64,000 nucleotides of DNA from Lactuca virosa (lineage: Eukaryota; Streptophyta; Magnoliopsida; Asterales; Asteraceae): NCBI GenBank assembly GCA_928212115.1, contig CAKMRJ010005745.1, positions 225,833,143-225,897,142 of the forward strand. Direction: 5' to 3'. Below the pieces are notes generated by a model, which was not told the DNA's origin, made no database searches, and saw only the letters and a list, made by a program, of their open reading frames with translations. A program made the translations under genes and the position numbers. Shown piece after piece: positions 9,937 to 21,643 of this stretch (its first letter is position 1; every line of letters starts with the position of its first letter).

Positions 9937-11442
9937 CTACGCCCACTCAACCTGGGCCTCCCTGATCATACCCAACAAAGGCGAAATCACAGTCATCCTC
10001 ATACAAATGTCCCTAATCGGGGACCCCGCCGTCTTGCGGCTCAATGCATCGGCCACCACGTTGGCCTTCCCTAGGTGGTATAGAATCTCGCAATCATAAT
10101 CCTTCAGCACATCCAGCCACCTCCTCCGACGTATGTTGAGGTTCTGCTGATCCATCAAATACTTCAAACTCTTGTGATCGGTATATATAGTGAACCGCGC
10201 TCCATATAAATAGTGCCTCCAAATCTTGAGGGCAAACACCCACTGCCCCCAATTCCAGGTCATGAGTTGGGTAATTCGCCTCATAAGGCTTCAACTGCCT
10301 CGAGGCGTAAGCTATCACATGCCCCCTCTGTATCAGTACCGCACCTAACCCTGAGATCGACGCGTCGCAGTACACCACCAAATCATCTAACCCCTTAGGT
10401 AGTACTAGAATTGGAGCCTCGCATAACCTCCGTCTTAGGGTCTCAAAAGCCATCTGCTGATCCGCACCCCACCGAAAAGTAACATTTTTCTTGGTCAAGC
10501 GGGTCAATGGCACATCAATCTTGGAGAAATCATGGATAAATATCCGATAGTAATCCCCTAAGCCCAATAAACTACAAATCTTTGATGCATTCCTCGGTGC
10601 TTCCCACCGCATCACAGCCTCAACCTTGGCTGGATCAACCGAAATACCCTCCTGATTGATGACATACCCCAAAAACTGTACTTCCCGCAGCCAAAAATCA
10701 CACTTGGAGAACTTTACATAAAGCTTTTCTGCCCTCAGGGTCTCTAATACCTCCCTCAAATGCTGCTCGTGTTGCTCCCTAGTCTTAGAGTAGACCAGAA
10801 TATCATCGATAAAAACAATCACCGACCGATCCAGCATCGGCCTACACAGTCTGTTCATGAGGTCCATGAACGCTGCTGGGGCATTGGTGAGCCCGAACGG
10901 CATCACCACAAACTCATAGTGCCCATACTGAGTCCTGAAAGCCGTCTTCGGTATATCCTCATACCGAATCCTCATCTGATGATACCCAGACAGAAGATCA
11001 ATCTTGGAAAACCAAGACGCACCCTGAAGTTAAATCAAACAAATCATCGATCCTCGGCAACGGATAACGGTTCATTACCGTTAGTTTGTTCACTTCCCTA
11101 GAATCGATGCACATCCTATGAGATCCGTCCTTCTTTTTCACAAAAATCATCCGTGCTCCCCACGGGGAACTGCTTGGACGAATGAACCCTCGGTCTAGCA
11201 TCTCCTGAATCTGCGTAGACAACTCCTACATCTCTGGTGGTGCCAACCGATATGCTGCCTTTTGCGATCGGAGCGACACCCAACACCAAGTCAACACAAA
11301 ACTCCACCTGCCTCTTTGGAGGCACCCCTAGTAGCTCTTCGGGAAAAACATCCTGAAAATCTCGTACAACTGGCACACTGCCCACATCCGACATTGTCTC
11401 TACCCTCGTATCCGAGATATAAACCAGAAATCCCATGCAACC
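9937..11442 (-). pseudogene. T2 reverse transcriptase and RNase H, broken
   Basis: Contains, in sense order: linker DFQDVFPEELLGVPP; RT finger RGFIRPSSSPWGA and KKKDGSHRMCIDSREVNKL; palm AFRTQYGHYEFVVMPFGLTN and VIVFIDDILVYSK (FIDD catalytic pair); tether AVMRWEAPRNASKI; RNase H VVYCDASISGLGAVL and FTIYTDHKSLKYLMD, KANVVADALSRK. The frame is broken after the protease (stop at 11443), at about 11222 and 10980, and within RNase H after HDLELGAV near 10275. Domain order RT-RNase H-integrase identifies Ty3/gypsy. The family normally encodes these in one frame, so this is an inactive copy. Confidence 0.9.
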
Positions 11443-12390
11443 CTACTGTAAAAACCTCCTAGCCCTCGCAGCCAAACAGAGGGTCGGTCCCTGCGAGGCC
11501 CTCTCACCATGAATAACCAGTTCTCCCCCACTTGGGGTTCGAACCCTGACCAACTGGCACTCGCAATCAATCATGGCCCCGTTGGCCCCCGACCAGTCCA
11601 TCCCGATAATCACTTTCAACCCTCGCAACGGTATCGGAACTAGATCAACACGAAACCTTTCACCCAACACATTCAGGACACAACCCTGATATACCCTCGT
11701 AGCACTAACGGTGCGGTCGTCTGCAATCTCTACCTCGAGCGGGGAATCCAAGGTCCCCGACGTGTCCTTGAACATCTTGCTAAGCGCAAGTGACACAAAT
11801 GATCGGGTCGCACCCGAATCAAACAAGACATGAGTAGACATACCATTGACCAAAAAGGTCCCTATACAAGCATAGAATACACATAAGTCATACAACATAA
11901 GAAGAGTAGAGAATAATAGACATGTACCAGCCACAACATCTGGCACGGCCCGAGCCTCCTCGGTAGTCAGCTGAAATGCGCGACTCCTCATCGCCGGGGT
12001 ATTCGCCTTAGCAGGGCATCCATCAGTGATCCTCAATGTGGCGGGTGCAAGCACCACCACTGCTCCTCCCCCTCCCTGCAACCTTGGGCAGTCGGCCTTT
12101 TTATGGCCAGTCTGGTTGTAGTGGAAACATATCAGGCCCTTCTTGGGGCAATCCCTACTCACATGGCCCTGCTGACCACAAGAGTAACATCCCGATATCC
12201 CAGCCGTCCGACACGCCCCACAATGAAACCTCCCGCACTTGGCACACCAGCCCCGACCCTGCTGGCCCCTACTCGAAGAATCAGAGGTCTTAGGCTTCTT
12301 AGCCTGACCCCCTGCTGCCTGCGCCTGATCAGTCTTCCGCTTTGTGCGGGTATCCAACTCCATCTCCCTCTCACGGGCCTTCTCCACCAT
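11443..12390 (-). pseudogene. T2 Gag zinc knuckles and aspartic protease
   Basis: One open segment of 315 codons. A basic linker (KKPKTSDSSSRGQQGRGW) precedes CAKCGRFHCGACRTAG, an intact CCHC knuckle C-YSC-GQQGH-VSRD-C and a degraded one (C-FHY-NQTGH) lacking its second Cys. Protease follows with VLFDSGATRSFVS (catalytic DSG) and VIIGMDW. Between DVVAG and GTFLVNG lie 22 unexpected residues, LLFSTLLMLYDLCVFYAC at the core, from an in-frame 66-bp GT...AG segment (11862-11927). The segment is cut from the N-terminal Gag part by a frame change near 12390. Confidence 0.85.
11862..11927 (-). other. 66-bp GT...AG in-frame insert in T2 protease region
   Basis: Sense strand begins GTACATGTC and ends CTTGTATAG, is T-rich and is exactly 66 nt. 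Removing it restores the family reading VVAGTFLVNG, which T1 keeps without any insert (VTGTFLLNN). It is open in frame, so it could be a small insertion or a short retained intron. Confidence 0.6.
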
Positions 12391-13072
12391 CTCTCAGCAT
12401 GGAATGATATCGGGTCCTCCTCATCTCCTCATCGGTAGCATACTGTGGGATCAACAAAGCTCGTTCCCGAAACTTGGCGGTGATCTCCGCCACAGTCTCG
12501 ATGGTCTGCTGCAAGTCATAAAACTACCTCACTAGACGTTGCACCTCAATAGGTGGTGCAAAATCCGAATCAAACCGCCGAACAAACTCGACCCATGACA
12601 TCTCCGCCACCCCGGCTGGCCCCACTTGGCTAGTAACCTCGCCCCACCAATCTCGGGCCCTATCCCTCGGCATGCAAGAAGCAAACCCAACCTTTGCCGC
12701 ATCCGGGCAGGAACTCGTGCGTTGGGCGTTCTCGATATCCGCTACCCAGCGTCGGCTGATAATGGGGTTCTTGACCCCGAAAAACTTCGGCGCCCCACAC
12801 GCCTTCAACTCCCAAAACGAGGGAGTTCGGGCCCCAATCTGACTCTCCGCCATCACAGCCCTGAAGGATCTGAGTCTCTCCTCCATAATCTCCATAATGC
12901 CCTCCTTGAACGTCCCGAAAATGACTGGTCTCGCATCAAGGATGCCCCTGGTAACCTCGGCTGCAAGGAGCTCGCGCAGCCTCTCATCGATGATATTAGT
13001 AGTGTCTCCTGATCCCGCCCCGGATCCAGACCCTAATCATGATCCTCCTGCTCCAAATCGTGTCATCACCAT
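12391..13072 (-). pseudogene. T2 Gag, N-terminal and core part, broken
   Basis: Start ATG at 13070-13072, the first Met before the Gag frame, preceded 9 nt upstream by an acceptor-like ATTTCAG. A stop lies about ten codons in. Then ERLRELLAAEVTRG and a Gag core (FWELKACGAPKFFGVKNP, ISRRWVADIENAQR, ARDWWGEVTSQVGPAGV, SWVEFVRRFDSDFAPP) typical of the plant Ty3 retrotransposon Gag domain. A stop at 12524-12526 and a frame change near 12390 separate it from the zinc-knuckle part. Structural capsid protein in origin; now non-functional. Confidence 0.85.
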
Positions 13073-13755
13073 GCTGAACTGAAATATCATAAATCACAAC
13101 GATCAGGATTTCTATATAAGGGATCTTCCCACACTGGTCCTCCTTGAAGTCGTCAGATCTAACAGTGCTTCGGGTATAGGTCCTGTGCTTTTAGTAGTAC
13201 GGGCTCAATACTACCTTCCACACCTACCTATACCTTTCCCTAATGCTCTACCTGATAACTCCAATTCGTCCCACAACCAACCCATATTCCACAATTATCG
13301 TGTACATCAATCTCAGGCTGTCCTAACATTTACTCTACTCATATCAATCAAACCCATCATAACAGGTTGCCCTTATGCATGCAAATTGTAGACAGAAAAA
13401 GGATCAAATAGACTTTCGAATAAAAGATTCTACCCTAGGACCACAACAAAACAAGGAACAGGAAATAAGGCTAAATCAATCATTCTGAGGCTATAAGCTC
13501 CTAACTGTATACAACTTTAAAAGCATACATATAGCAACTTCCATATAATCAACTAGGCTCAAATATCAGTATAACATGGCTAACATATTCAGGAACTACG
13601 TACTTGGCTCGGGTGATCACGCGCGTTGCACTCTCATCTTTTCATTTCCTTTTGAAAAAAAAAAACTTTTTATGTTACTTTTTGAAAACAATTTTACCAT
13701 TCCGTAGTTTGAGTCCTGACACACTCGAGAGTGTGCCCGAATCCCTGAAACCAAG
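13073..13755 (-). other. T2 leader
   Basis: Untranslated leader between PBS and gag. Much of it aligns by eye with the T4 leader (37960-38957). Holds the conserved module (13441-13464). Otherwise AT-rich without a supported gene. Confidence 0.65.
13441..13464 (-). other. Conserved leader module, copy 3 (T2)
   Basis: Sense GCCTTATTTCCTGTTCCTTG followed by TTTTGTTGTGG; downstream sense context TCTTTTATTCGAAAGTC is also shared with T1. Confidence 0.65.
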
Positions 13756-13767
13756 GCTCTGATACCA
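13756..13767 (-). other. T2 primer-binding site, initiator Met tRNA
   Basis: Sense TGGTATCAGAGC, 3 nt from the 5' LTR boundary at 13771. Confidence 0.9.
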
Positions 13768-13770
13768 ACA

Positions 13771-15014
13771 TGTAACGACCCAAATTTTCAACGAAATTTT
13801 TTCATTTTTAATTAATAAAACACATTTTCATAAACCATGAAATCCCAACATATTTGTTTTCAAAACAACATTCATTACAACTTTATTTAAATCATCAGAG
13901 TATCCCCAAACATATCAGTGAAAGAGAGATAGAGTGCATCTCGCGCCATCACGCCTTGCCCTTGCCCTTGGGCTTAAATATACCTGAAACTGATCAATAA
14001 CCTATAAGCGAAATGCTTAGTGAGTTCCCCAGAGCATACCATACACTACACATACACATATCCTGTTAGCTAATTACAGCTACACACATATCACATAAGC
14101 CATACATGCATAAAACCTGTAAGAGTGTCATGGGCTACCCTACATGGTCTTACATCCAATGTCATGGGCTACCCCACATGGTCTTACATCCAATGACATG
14201 GGCTACCGCACATGGTCTTTACTTAGGACTGCCATGGGCTACCCCACATGGTCTTACATCCAATGCCACGGGCTCCCCCCAGGGTCTTCATGCAAAACAC
14301 ACAATTAAATATCATATCAAATCACAGAATGACTAACACATATATCATAATCACATAATAGGCCGCCCTTGGTGCCTTAGACCCATGGGTATGGTGAGAA
14401 GACTCACATTTGACTGCTGAATACAAAAGTTGCTCTCCTAACAGTCCGCAACCTCCCGTGCTGAATAATAAGATTAGATAATGTTAGGACTTTAATGAAC
14501 CAAGGGAAACCCAAAATCCCAACCCTTCCATAAGGCCCAATTATCCATCCCTTGCTAATGGGCCCAAAGTCCAAGTCTAAAATCCTTAATGGGCCTCTTG
14601 GCCCAATAAAGCCCAATCAATATATCGATGGCCCACAACTGATGATATAACTCATAATTACTAGAATATACCATGCCCATTAATCAAATGAGGCCCAAAT
14701 AGTTCAAAGGCCCAAAACAGATTCAGCCCATCTGCGATGCGTACGCTCGACGTACCATCCTGGTACGCACAACGTACTGGGATTGGGACTACGTGCCGCG
14801 TATACTGGGTTACGCGTAGCGTACAACCAATTTAAACACTTTCTCCATTAAGTGCTTAATACTCGATTCCTTTACGTCCAAAAGGCAGATCTAAGTCTGT
14901 TAAGATGTCCTAAGGCATAAAGTTGGCAACTTTATGCCTTTGCATGCCTCATATACACCCACCACCTCCATTAAGACCTTTCCAAGGTCTTTAACCAATG
15001 CATGAGGCCAAAAC
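13771..15014 (-). mobile_element. T2 5' LTR, first part (left of C1)
   Basis: Begins TGTAACGACCC next to the PBS, and is interrupted at 15014 by C1; the LTR resumes at 25717. Total LTR length without C1 is about 1.78 kb. Includes a minisatellite (14125-14290), the conserved block around gacccatgggtatggtgag, GTACGC-type palindromes (14740-14825) and a hairpin (14912-14940). C1's TSD, AAAAC, is at 15010-15014. Confidence 0.9.
14125..14290. repeat. LTR minisatellite, about 35-bp unit, T2
   Basis: About five tandem units around atgggctaccccacatggtc with spacer ttacatccaat. Homologous arrays occur in T4's LTRs (29205-29510, 47925-48240) and the left T2 LTR. Confidence 0.8.
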
Positions 15015-15795
15015 TGAAGGGTTTTGAGCATTCTAACACTCCTATGGTGTACATGCAACCCTAGAAACCTTGCAACTCTGTTTTACTAAGATAAATGCAA
15101 ATTTGATTTCCAAGGTTCTTAACCTATCTAGCATAGCATGGGGAGCATAAATCATAAAGCTAGTAAGAAAACATACCTTTCTTGTTTCTTGGATTCCTTG
15201 AGAACCTTCTGAGCCTAGCACCTCAAGTGTGCTGCCTCAAATGTCTCACACAACACCACAACACTTGGAATAACCTTGAGAGAAGACATTTATCACTCAA
15301 AATCGGCTAGCCCTCTAGTTCTCTTCTTTTTGTGTGTAGTCCGATTTTGCTAGTCATGGGGTCCTTATATAGTTGTGTCACAAGTAGGGTTACTCCATGT
15401 AAACCCTAATGTGCATGGTTTTTCATATTCCATGATCCATGGGTTTATAACCTCCATGGAATATCCATGGAGCACCTTATGGGTTTTAGCCCAAGTCATA
15501 TAAACCATGGATCATTAGCCCACTATACAAGAATGGATGATTTACACAATCAACCCCATATATTTAATTTGTCTCTTTTTGATCACTTAATTAATTCCAA
15601 ATTAATTCTATGATCAATACTAATTAAATAATATTATTAATATATTAGAACTTATAATATATTAATAAACCTTAAGTGTCCTTTCTCTCATTTAGTCTAT
15701 CCAAGTGTTGCAATGCCATGCAACCCAAATGGACCATGCCAACCGGGTCAAGTACATCTCAGAAATAGTTATGAACTTAGACATCTAATCCAACA
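15015..15795 (-). mobile_element. C1 3' LTR, 781 bp
   Basis: Sense TGTTGGATTAGATGTC at 15795 to CCCTTCA at 15015. Carries TATATAAGG (15363-15371), 424 nt into the LTR. Close by eye to the 5' LTR, with few differences, so insertion was fairly recent compared with C3-C5. Confidence 0.93.
15363..15371 (-). promoter_or_regulatory. TATA box, C1 3' LTR
   Basis: Sense TATATAAGG; also at 25290-25298 in the 5' LTR, where it would drive C1 transcription. Confidence 0.6.
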
Positions 15796-16651
15796 GTCTC
15801 CCACTTGGATAAGTCTAATAACTATATCTGAAAGAATAACTTCAGGAACCGATCAACAATCGTAGCTCTTTCAAGGTGTCGCGGAACTGAGATAATGATG
15901 ATACGTCATTTAAGATAAGTGATCATTTAATCCTCTGTTCTAGATATTAGCCGGACAAATACATGGAACATTGTCTTACTTATTATCAAGTAGTTTGTTT
16001 CCCGATTTCCGATTTGTTTGACATTGAACTTAATTGAACACATCAATTTAGTTCTGACCGGGCCCGGTACATAGGTCACAACAAAATCATCGAGGGGCCA
16101 GATATTGCTTCTAATCCAAGAAGGAACAGATAAACTTCGACTCATATGTTTGTTCTAGTACTTGTTGAATCATACACAAATGCACGTTTTATAATATCGA
16201 GTTACCAATGCGTTTTCGTACAATCAATGTATAACCAACTCACAGTTAACAACTCATATCTCTAGTTTTGAAGACTTATATGATATTACCGTCTCACGAT
16301 CACTCGAGATAAATTCCATGAAGTGATACAAGTGAGCGTGGGTTGAATCCAATATTCAGAACTTATGAGCACTCATGAGTGTTGTAGCAACTCTTGCTAT
16401 GTACAATACGCTAGACATCTACAAGCAAACTCATGACAATCTTGATTCATATCTACTTCCAACATATGACCGACTGTGGATAATTTGAATAATATGATAT
16501 ACCACAACATAATTATTCTAGAAATCAAAACATGCAAAATGAAATGATAGTAAACGATTGACAAAAGATAGCAACACTTATACTTATAAATAAACAACAT
16601 CTTTTATTTATCATCAAATGTCAATTACACTTTACACATTTCAAAAGCTAT
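15796..16651 (-). other. C1 3' untranslated region and polypurine tract
   Basis: The polypurine tract AAGTGGGAGAC abuts the LTR at 15796-15806. The rest is non-coding, similar to the same region of C2 (46204-47030), C4 (52485-52933, 55667-56140) and C5 (58297-59150), including the block around catcgaggggcc. No gene seen; a 72-codon ORF here is not supported. Confidence 0.75.
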
Positions 16652-17328
16652 CTAATTACTAAAACTAATATCATCCTTCAGCCCTATGCGCCTTGCATGC
16701 TTAACCCTACCCAGTCTCTTCGTGAGGGGATCTGCTGGGTTCTCATCCGATGATACCCTCTTTCCCACGAGGAGTCCTTCTTCTATTCGATGTCTGATGA
16801 AATGGTAATTTCTGTTGATGTGTCTGGATCTTCCGTGATCCCTTGGTTCCTTGGCTAAGGCAACTGCACGTTCACTATCACATAAAATCTCCATAGGCTC
16901 CTTTATAGCTGGTACAACTCCAAGGTCTCCAATGAAGTTCTTTAGCCATATAGCCTCCTTTGCTGCCTCGCTTGCCGCTATATACTCTGATTCGCAAGTT
17001 GAATCAGCCACTGTCTCCTGCTTGAAACTTTTCCAAGTTATTGCTCCTCCGTTTAAGGTAAAGACCCAGTCCGACTGAGAGCGGAAAAAATCCCTATCAG
17101 TCTGGAAGCTAGCATCACTATACCCTACTACTCTCAAGTCATCACTCCCACCGAGGGTAAGGACCCAGTCCTTAGTCCTCCGCAGGTACTTGAGAATGTT
17201 CTTTACCATAGTTCAGTGAGCCTTGCCACGGTTCCCCTGATATCTGCTGACCATGCCCAACGCAAAGGCCACATCAGGATGAGTACAAGTCATATCATAC
17301 ATGATCGAGCCTACAGTGGAAGCATATG
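16652..17328 (-). pseudogene. C1 RNase H and pol C terminus
   Basis: RNase H removes the RNA strand during reverse transcription. An open piece of 185 codons reads KYLRRTKDWVLTLGG, VGYSDASFQTDRD, GAITWKSFKQETVADST, CESEYIAASEAAKEAIWL, ILCDSERAVALAKEPRDHG and ends with a stop at 16652-16654. Upstream 17213-17328 reads ASTVGSIMYDMTCTHPDVAFALGM. sA2 interrupts the gene at 17328, so this is detached from RT. It matches C2 closely (45480-46203). A copia terminal segment by order and sequence. Confidence 0.9.
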
Positions 17329-20028
17329 TGTCACACCCCGGGGCCGACGGCGGAATCGCCCCGAGGTGGAGGACGTCATGTAAAGTATCACAACCAATGT
17401 ACATAACAAGCATAGTAAACACAACCATTACATTACATTTGAAAAGTTACATTGTTTGAGAGTAGTGTACTACAAGTTCCAAAAGTGTATAAGTTTAAAT
17501 CAAAAGTAAAGACGAGACTTCTAACGCTCTGTCTCCTCCAAAAGCAGTCGAGTACCTGACTAATGATGACCTGAGAACACAAGCAGTTTTAAAATATCAG
17601 CATAAAGCTGGTGAGTTCATGAGCGGTTTGTTTTCGGTATAAGAATGCATTTCCTTTAGTAGTTATGAAAAGTTGTTTCAAGAAAATCCCATATTTTCTT
17701 ATAAAAGTAGTGTATTGAATCCCACATAGTGTAGTGAATCCCATGTAATGTAGTGAATCCCATGTAATGTAGTGAATCCCATGGTTGAGAAAACCCCATG
17801 TTTTCTTATGAAAATAGCGAAATGAATAGCGTCTGGCTCGGCCAGTATGTATAGTGCATATAGTTCTTATTTATAATAAAAACTATTGAAGAAGCCAGGT
17901 TGGTAAACTATCTGTGATTTATACATAATGTGAGTCGTATAACCATACTTGATATGACTAGAGACCTTTCTAACGTTCTTCAGGCGTTAAGTTAAATGAC
18001 ATTTGTCACCCCAGGCGTGCCCGCCTAACTGTAGCTAGCAATTTAGGTGTGGGATTGTCAGTCCCGAATAGATCTATTCACAAATCTCACGCTCTCCCTC
18101 CAGGAGACTCTGGTTATACAGTGGTAGGATTTATCCCTGTACACCTAAGGGTACAGTAGTGAAGTAGTGCCTCACAGTATCGTAAAAATCTAGTTTACAT
18201 GAAGTGTGGTTGCATTCTACCATAGTGAAAATCTGTATGTATACCGCATGTAGCAATGAATACTGTATGAATACCATGTCAAAGTAGTGATATAACTGTA
18301 TGAATACCATGCTCAAACAATGATGTGAACTGTAAACTGTTTCTGTCTCAGGGCATCTGTTTAGTAGTGAAAGTTTATGTATTCGTTATGTATATAAAAT
18401 CCCAAACTATACCGATTATAGTTTGCATGTATAGTGAATAGTGTATCTGGAAAAGTATGCAATTTTGTAAAAACATCCCTTATGCTCAACACAATACAAA
18501 GGGATAAAGTATGAGAATTGCATAAGTTCTATGAAAACATTCATGTTTAGCTTGTATCCCCCCCTGAAAACATTGAAAACACGGAAAATGTAGGGGTATG
18601 AACTCACCAAGTGAAAATGTGTGACGGATAGGATGCTAAGTGTCACACTAGGACTTGAACACGCGCGAGGATCCTATGTACATGAGGAGATACACATTTG
18701 TATCTAATTAGTTAATGCATAACTAACTAAGTATGGAGATACACTCCAAGGCATGAAAACACTCTATTTCAAGTGTTAGGAATGATGCGGGTTGCATTTA
18801 AGGAGTGCATGGCCCTTGAAAAGGAGTTTACTCTTCAAGTGTAAACCCTTAGGGGTGTTTACGGTCCTGGGACCATGTCCCCATGAGTTTACGGCCGTAA
18901 ACTCATGGTGGTGTGGTTTTGAGTGTCCAAAGGTCTTATGACTCAAAAGGAAGGCTTCTAGGATCAATTCAAAGGCTTGAGAAGTGATTAGGGTTCAAAA
19001 GGGTACTGCCTTGGAGTTTACGGTCCTTGTACCACTCCTTGGGAGTTTACGGTCGTAAACTCTAGGGTTTACGGCCGTAAACCCCTGGTCACTTAGTTCC
19101 TTTCATGTTTTGAGGTCCTAAGCTCATTTACACAAGTTTCTAGTTCATTAAACAAGCTAAGGAAAGGGTTAGGGGCTCCAAAACACCCTTTGAGGTGTTT
19201 ACGGTTTTGGGTTTACGGTTCATGAACCGTAAACTCATGTTTACCCTTCTTTGGACATGTTTTAGGGTTCTTAGGCCATTCAAGCAAGTTCCAAGGGTAA
19301 TAGACATGCATTGGAGGAGTTTAGGGGCATCAAAACCCCTCTTTGGGGTGTTTACGGTTCATGAATGTTCATGGACCGTAAACTCATCTTCATCCCCCAA
19401 AACACACGATTTCAAGGTTCTTTGCTCATGCATGCAATCATCTAGGCCATATCTAAGCATTAGAAGAAGATTGGAAGGGTTTTGGGGCTTCAAAACCCCC
19501 ACATTGGGAGTTTACGGTTTTGGGAGGGGTTCCCAAACCGTAAACACATGCTTATGGTGAAATGGGATGCTTCCAATCCCGAAAATGCATGCACACTAAG
19601 GATAAACAACAACTAGGAAGGATTACTTACTAGATTTGAGCTTGAAACTTGATGATTCTTGCCAAAAATCGAGTTTTAGAGAGAGAGTAGAGAGAGAGAG
19701 TGTTTGGAGTGGGAAAAGTGGTCAAGGATGCCCACTCACTCTATTTATATGTGGGAGTCCAACTAGGTGGGAGTCCCACTCTTTACCGGCATTAAACGGG
19801 GTTAAACATTTTACCCGGAAAAACTAACGTAACCTGACTAATTATTTATAACAAAATAATTTATGTGGGTATTTCATGATTTTTAACTCATCTCTATGCT
19901 TAAGAATTAATGACGAGAATTCCAAATGAATTATAAAGCCCAAAATTAACGGAAGACTTTAATGACAAAAATTCACTTTTATTAACGGAATTGTGTTACA
20001 TAGACGGAATTAATTTCGGGTTGTCACA
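17329..20028 (-). mobile_element. sA2, solo LTR of Ty3 family A, 2700 bp
   Basis: Ends TGTCACACCCC and GGTTGTCACA match T1's LTR. A perfect 5-bp duplication ATATG flanks it (17324-17328, 20029-20033). No internal region remains, so it formed by LTR-LTR recombination of a full element. Contains TATAAATAG (19741-19749), a donor-like GTAAGT (19625-19630), a 14-bp palindrome (18066-18079) and a dense palindrome cluster (18881-19545). A 121-codon plus-strand ORF inside is palindrome-derived and not supported. Confidence 0.96.
18881..19545. repeat. Palindrome cluster in sA2
   Basis: Perfect palindromes with arms CCATGAGTTTACGG (28 bp, 18881-18908), GGGTTTACGG (20 bp, 19065-19084) and GTTTACGGTTCA (24 bp, 19211-19234), a near-perfect copy at 19043-19062, and hairpins at 19350-19383 and 19510-19545. 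All are built on GTTTACGG. Confidence 0.9.
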
Positions 20029-20033
20029 ATATG

Positions 20034-21643
20034 GTACTCGACTCATCTCTGCTATATCAGCCTCTGTACTCGGACTCTGAGTCTTACTCAATTTGGCGTT
20101 ACTCTGGATTGGTAACTCTCCTTTCTTGGAATTCTGCATGCTGAACCTATCCAACACCTTATCCAAGTAGGTACTCTGACTAAGTCCAATTAGTCACTTA
20201 CTCCTGTCTCTCAAAATACTTATCCCTAGGATATAGGCAACTTCTCCAAGGTCCTTCATAGCGAAACACTTCCCAAGCCAGGACTTCACTTCCTGCAGAG
20301 TTGGGATGTCATTCCTATGAGTAGTATGTCATCCACATACAGTACCAAAAAGCTAACTATACTCCCATTAGCCTTGACATATACACATGATTCATCTTCA
20401 CTCCTAGAAAATCCAAACTCTTTGACTTTCTCATCGAAACAAAGATTCCATCTGCGAGGTGCTTGTTTCAATCCATAGATGGATTTCTCAAGCTTACACA
20501 CTCAATTAGGGTACTCTGTACTAAAAAATCCCTCTGTCTGACTCATGTAAACATCCTCAGCCAACTTTCCATTAAGGAATGCAGTTTTGACATCTATTTG
20601 CCATATTTCATAATCATGAAATGCAGCAATGGCTAACATAACCCTAATAGACTTAATCTTCGCTACTGGTGAAAAGGTCTCATCATAATCAACTCCCGGT
20701 GTTTGAGAAAATCCATTTGCAACCAGTCGCGCTTTATAAGTGTGTACATTACTATCCATGTCAGTCTTCTTCTTGAAGATCCATTTGCACCCAAATGTCT
20801 TACGACCTGGTACATTGTCAACCAAGTTCCAAACTTGATTGTCATACATGGACTGTATCTCGCTGTCCATAGCCTCTTTCCATTTAGCAGCCTCACGGCC
20901 TGCCATGGCTTCCGTGTAGCAGTTAGGCTCATCCAGACTTACAAGTGTGCTATCACTGATAAGTGTATCACCTTCGCAGTAATATGGAAACAATAGTAAT
21001 GCTCAGGTGCATTCCTAACTCTCGTGGAACGCCTCAGAGGTACAGACTCTTTTGTCGAATCAACAGGAGTTTCCTCCTCAGGTTGATTGCTAGGGTTTGA
21101 GGTTCCTTCACCACTTGTTTCTTGAATTTCTTCAAGGTCAATTTGCCTCCCACTGTTTTCTTGGCTTATCAACTCTCTCTCGCGAAAGACTCCTCTCCTT
21201 GCTACAAAGACCACATTATCACTGGGTCTGTAGAAGAGGTAACCGAAGGATTTCTGTAGGTAGCCGATGAAAATACACCTTTCACTTCGAGGTTTGAGCT
21301 TATCATGAGTCTCGCGTCTCACAAAAGCCTCGCAACCTCAAATCTTGATGTGGTCCAGATTGGGAACTTTTCCAGTCCACATCTCGTGAGGTGTTTTGGC
21401 AACCTTTTTGGTAGGGACTAGATTAAGAATATGGGCGACAGTCTCTAAGGCATACCCCTAAAATGAGATTGGTAGCGAAGCTCGACTCATCATGGAATGA
21501 ACCATATCCAACAAGGTTCGATTACGCCTCTCAGCTACACCATTAAGCTGTGGTGTCCTGGGACGTGTCAATTTTGAGACAATCCCACATTCCTTAAGAT
21601 AGTCAAGGAACTCTGTACTAAGATACTCACCACCTCGATCGGA
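20034..21643 (-). pseudogene. C1 integrase C-terminal part and reverse transcriptase
   Basis: After the stop at 21644-21646 the frame resumes with SDRGGEYLST (second integrase Asp) and NGVAERRNRTLLDMV (catalytic Glu), then a linker (FYRPSDNVVFVARRGVF, SVPLRRSTRVRN) and RT: AKWKEAMDSEIQSMYDNQVW, FGCKWIFKKKTDMD, IDVKTAFLNGKLAEDVYM, YGLKQAPRRWNLCFDEK and LVLYVDDILLIGM (YVDD active site). Broken by at least four stops or frame changes, among them near 21400, 20997, 20502 and 20286, and then by sA2. Order integrase before RT identifies Ty1/copia. Confidence 0.9.

Noticed and set aside
12036..13012. Several plus-strand ORFs of 63-128 codons
   Set aside because: Antisense to T2 gag; composition mirrors the sense gene.
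14106..14336. Regular repeats resembling a CRISPR array, and an ORF over them
   Set aside because: Tandem units without unique spacers inside a plant LTR; a minisatellite.
19195..19560. 121-codon ORF in sA2
   Set aside because: Built from the palindromic LTR repeats; not kept in T1's LTR or sA3.
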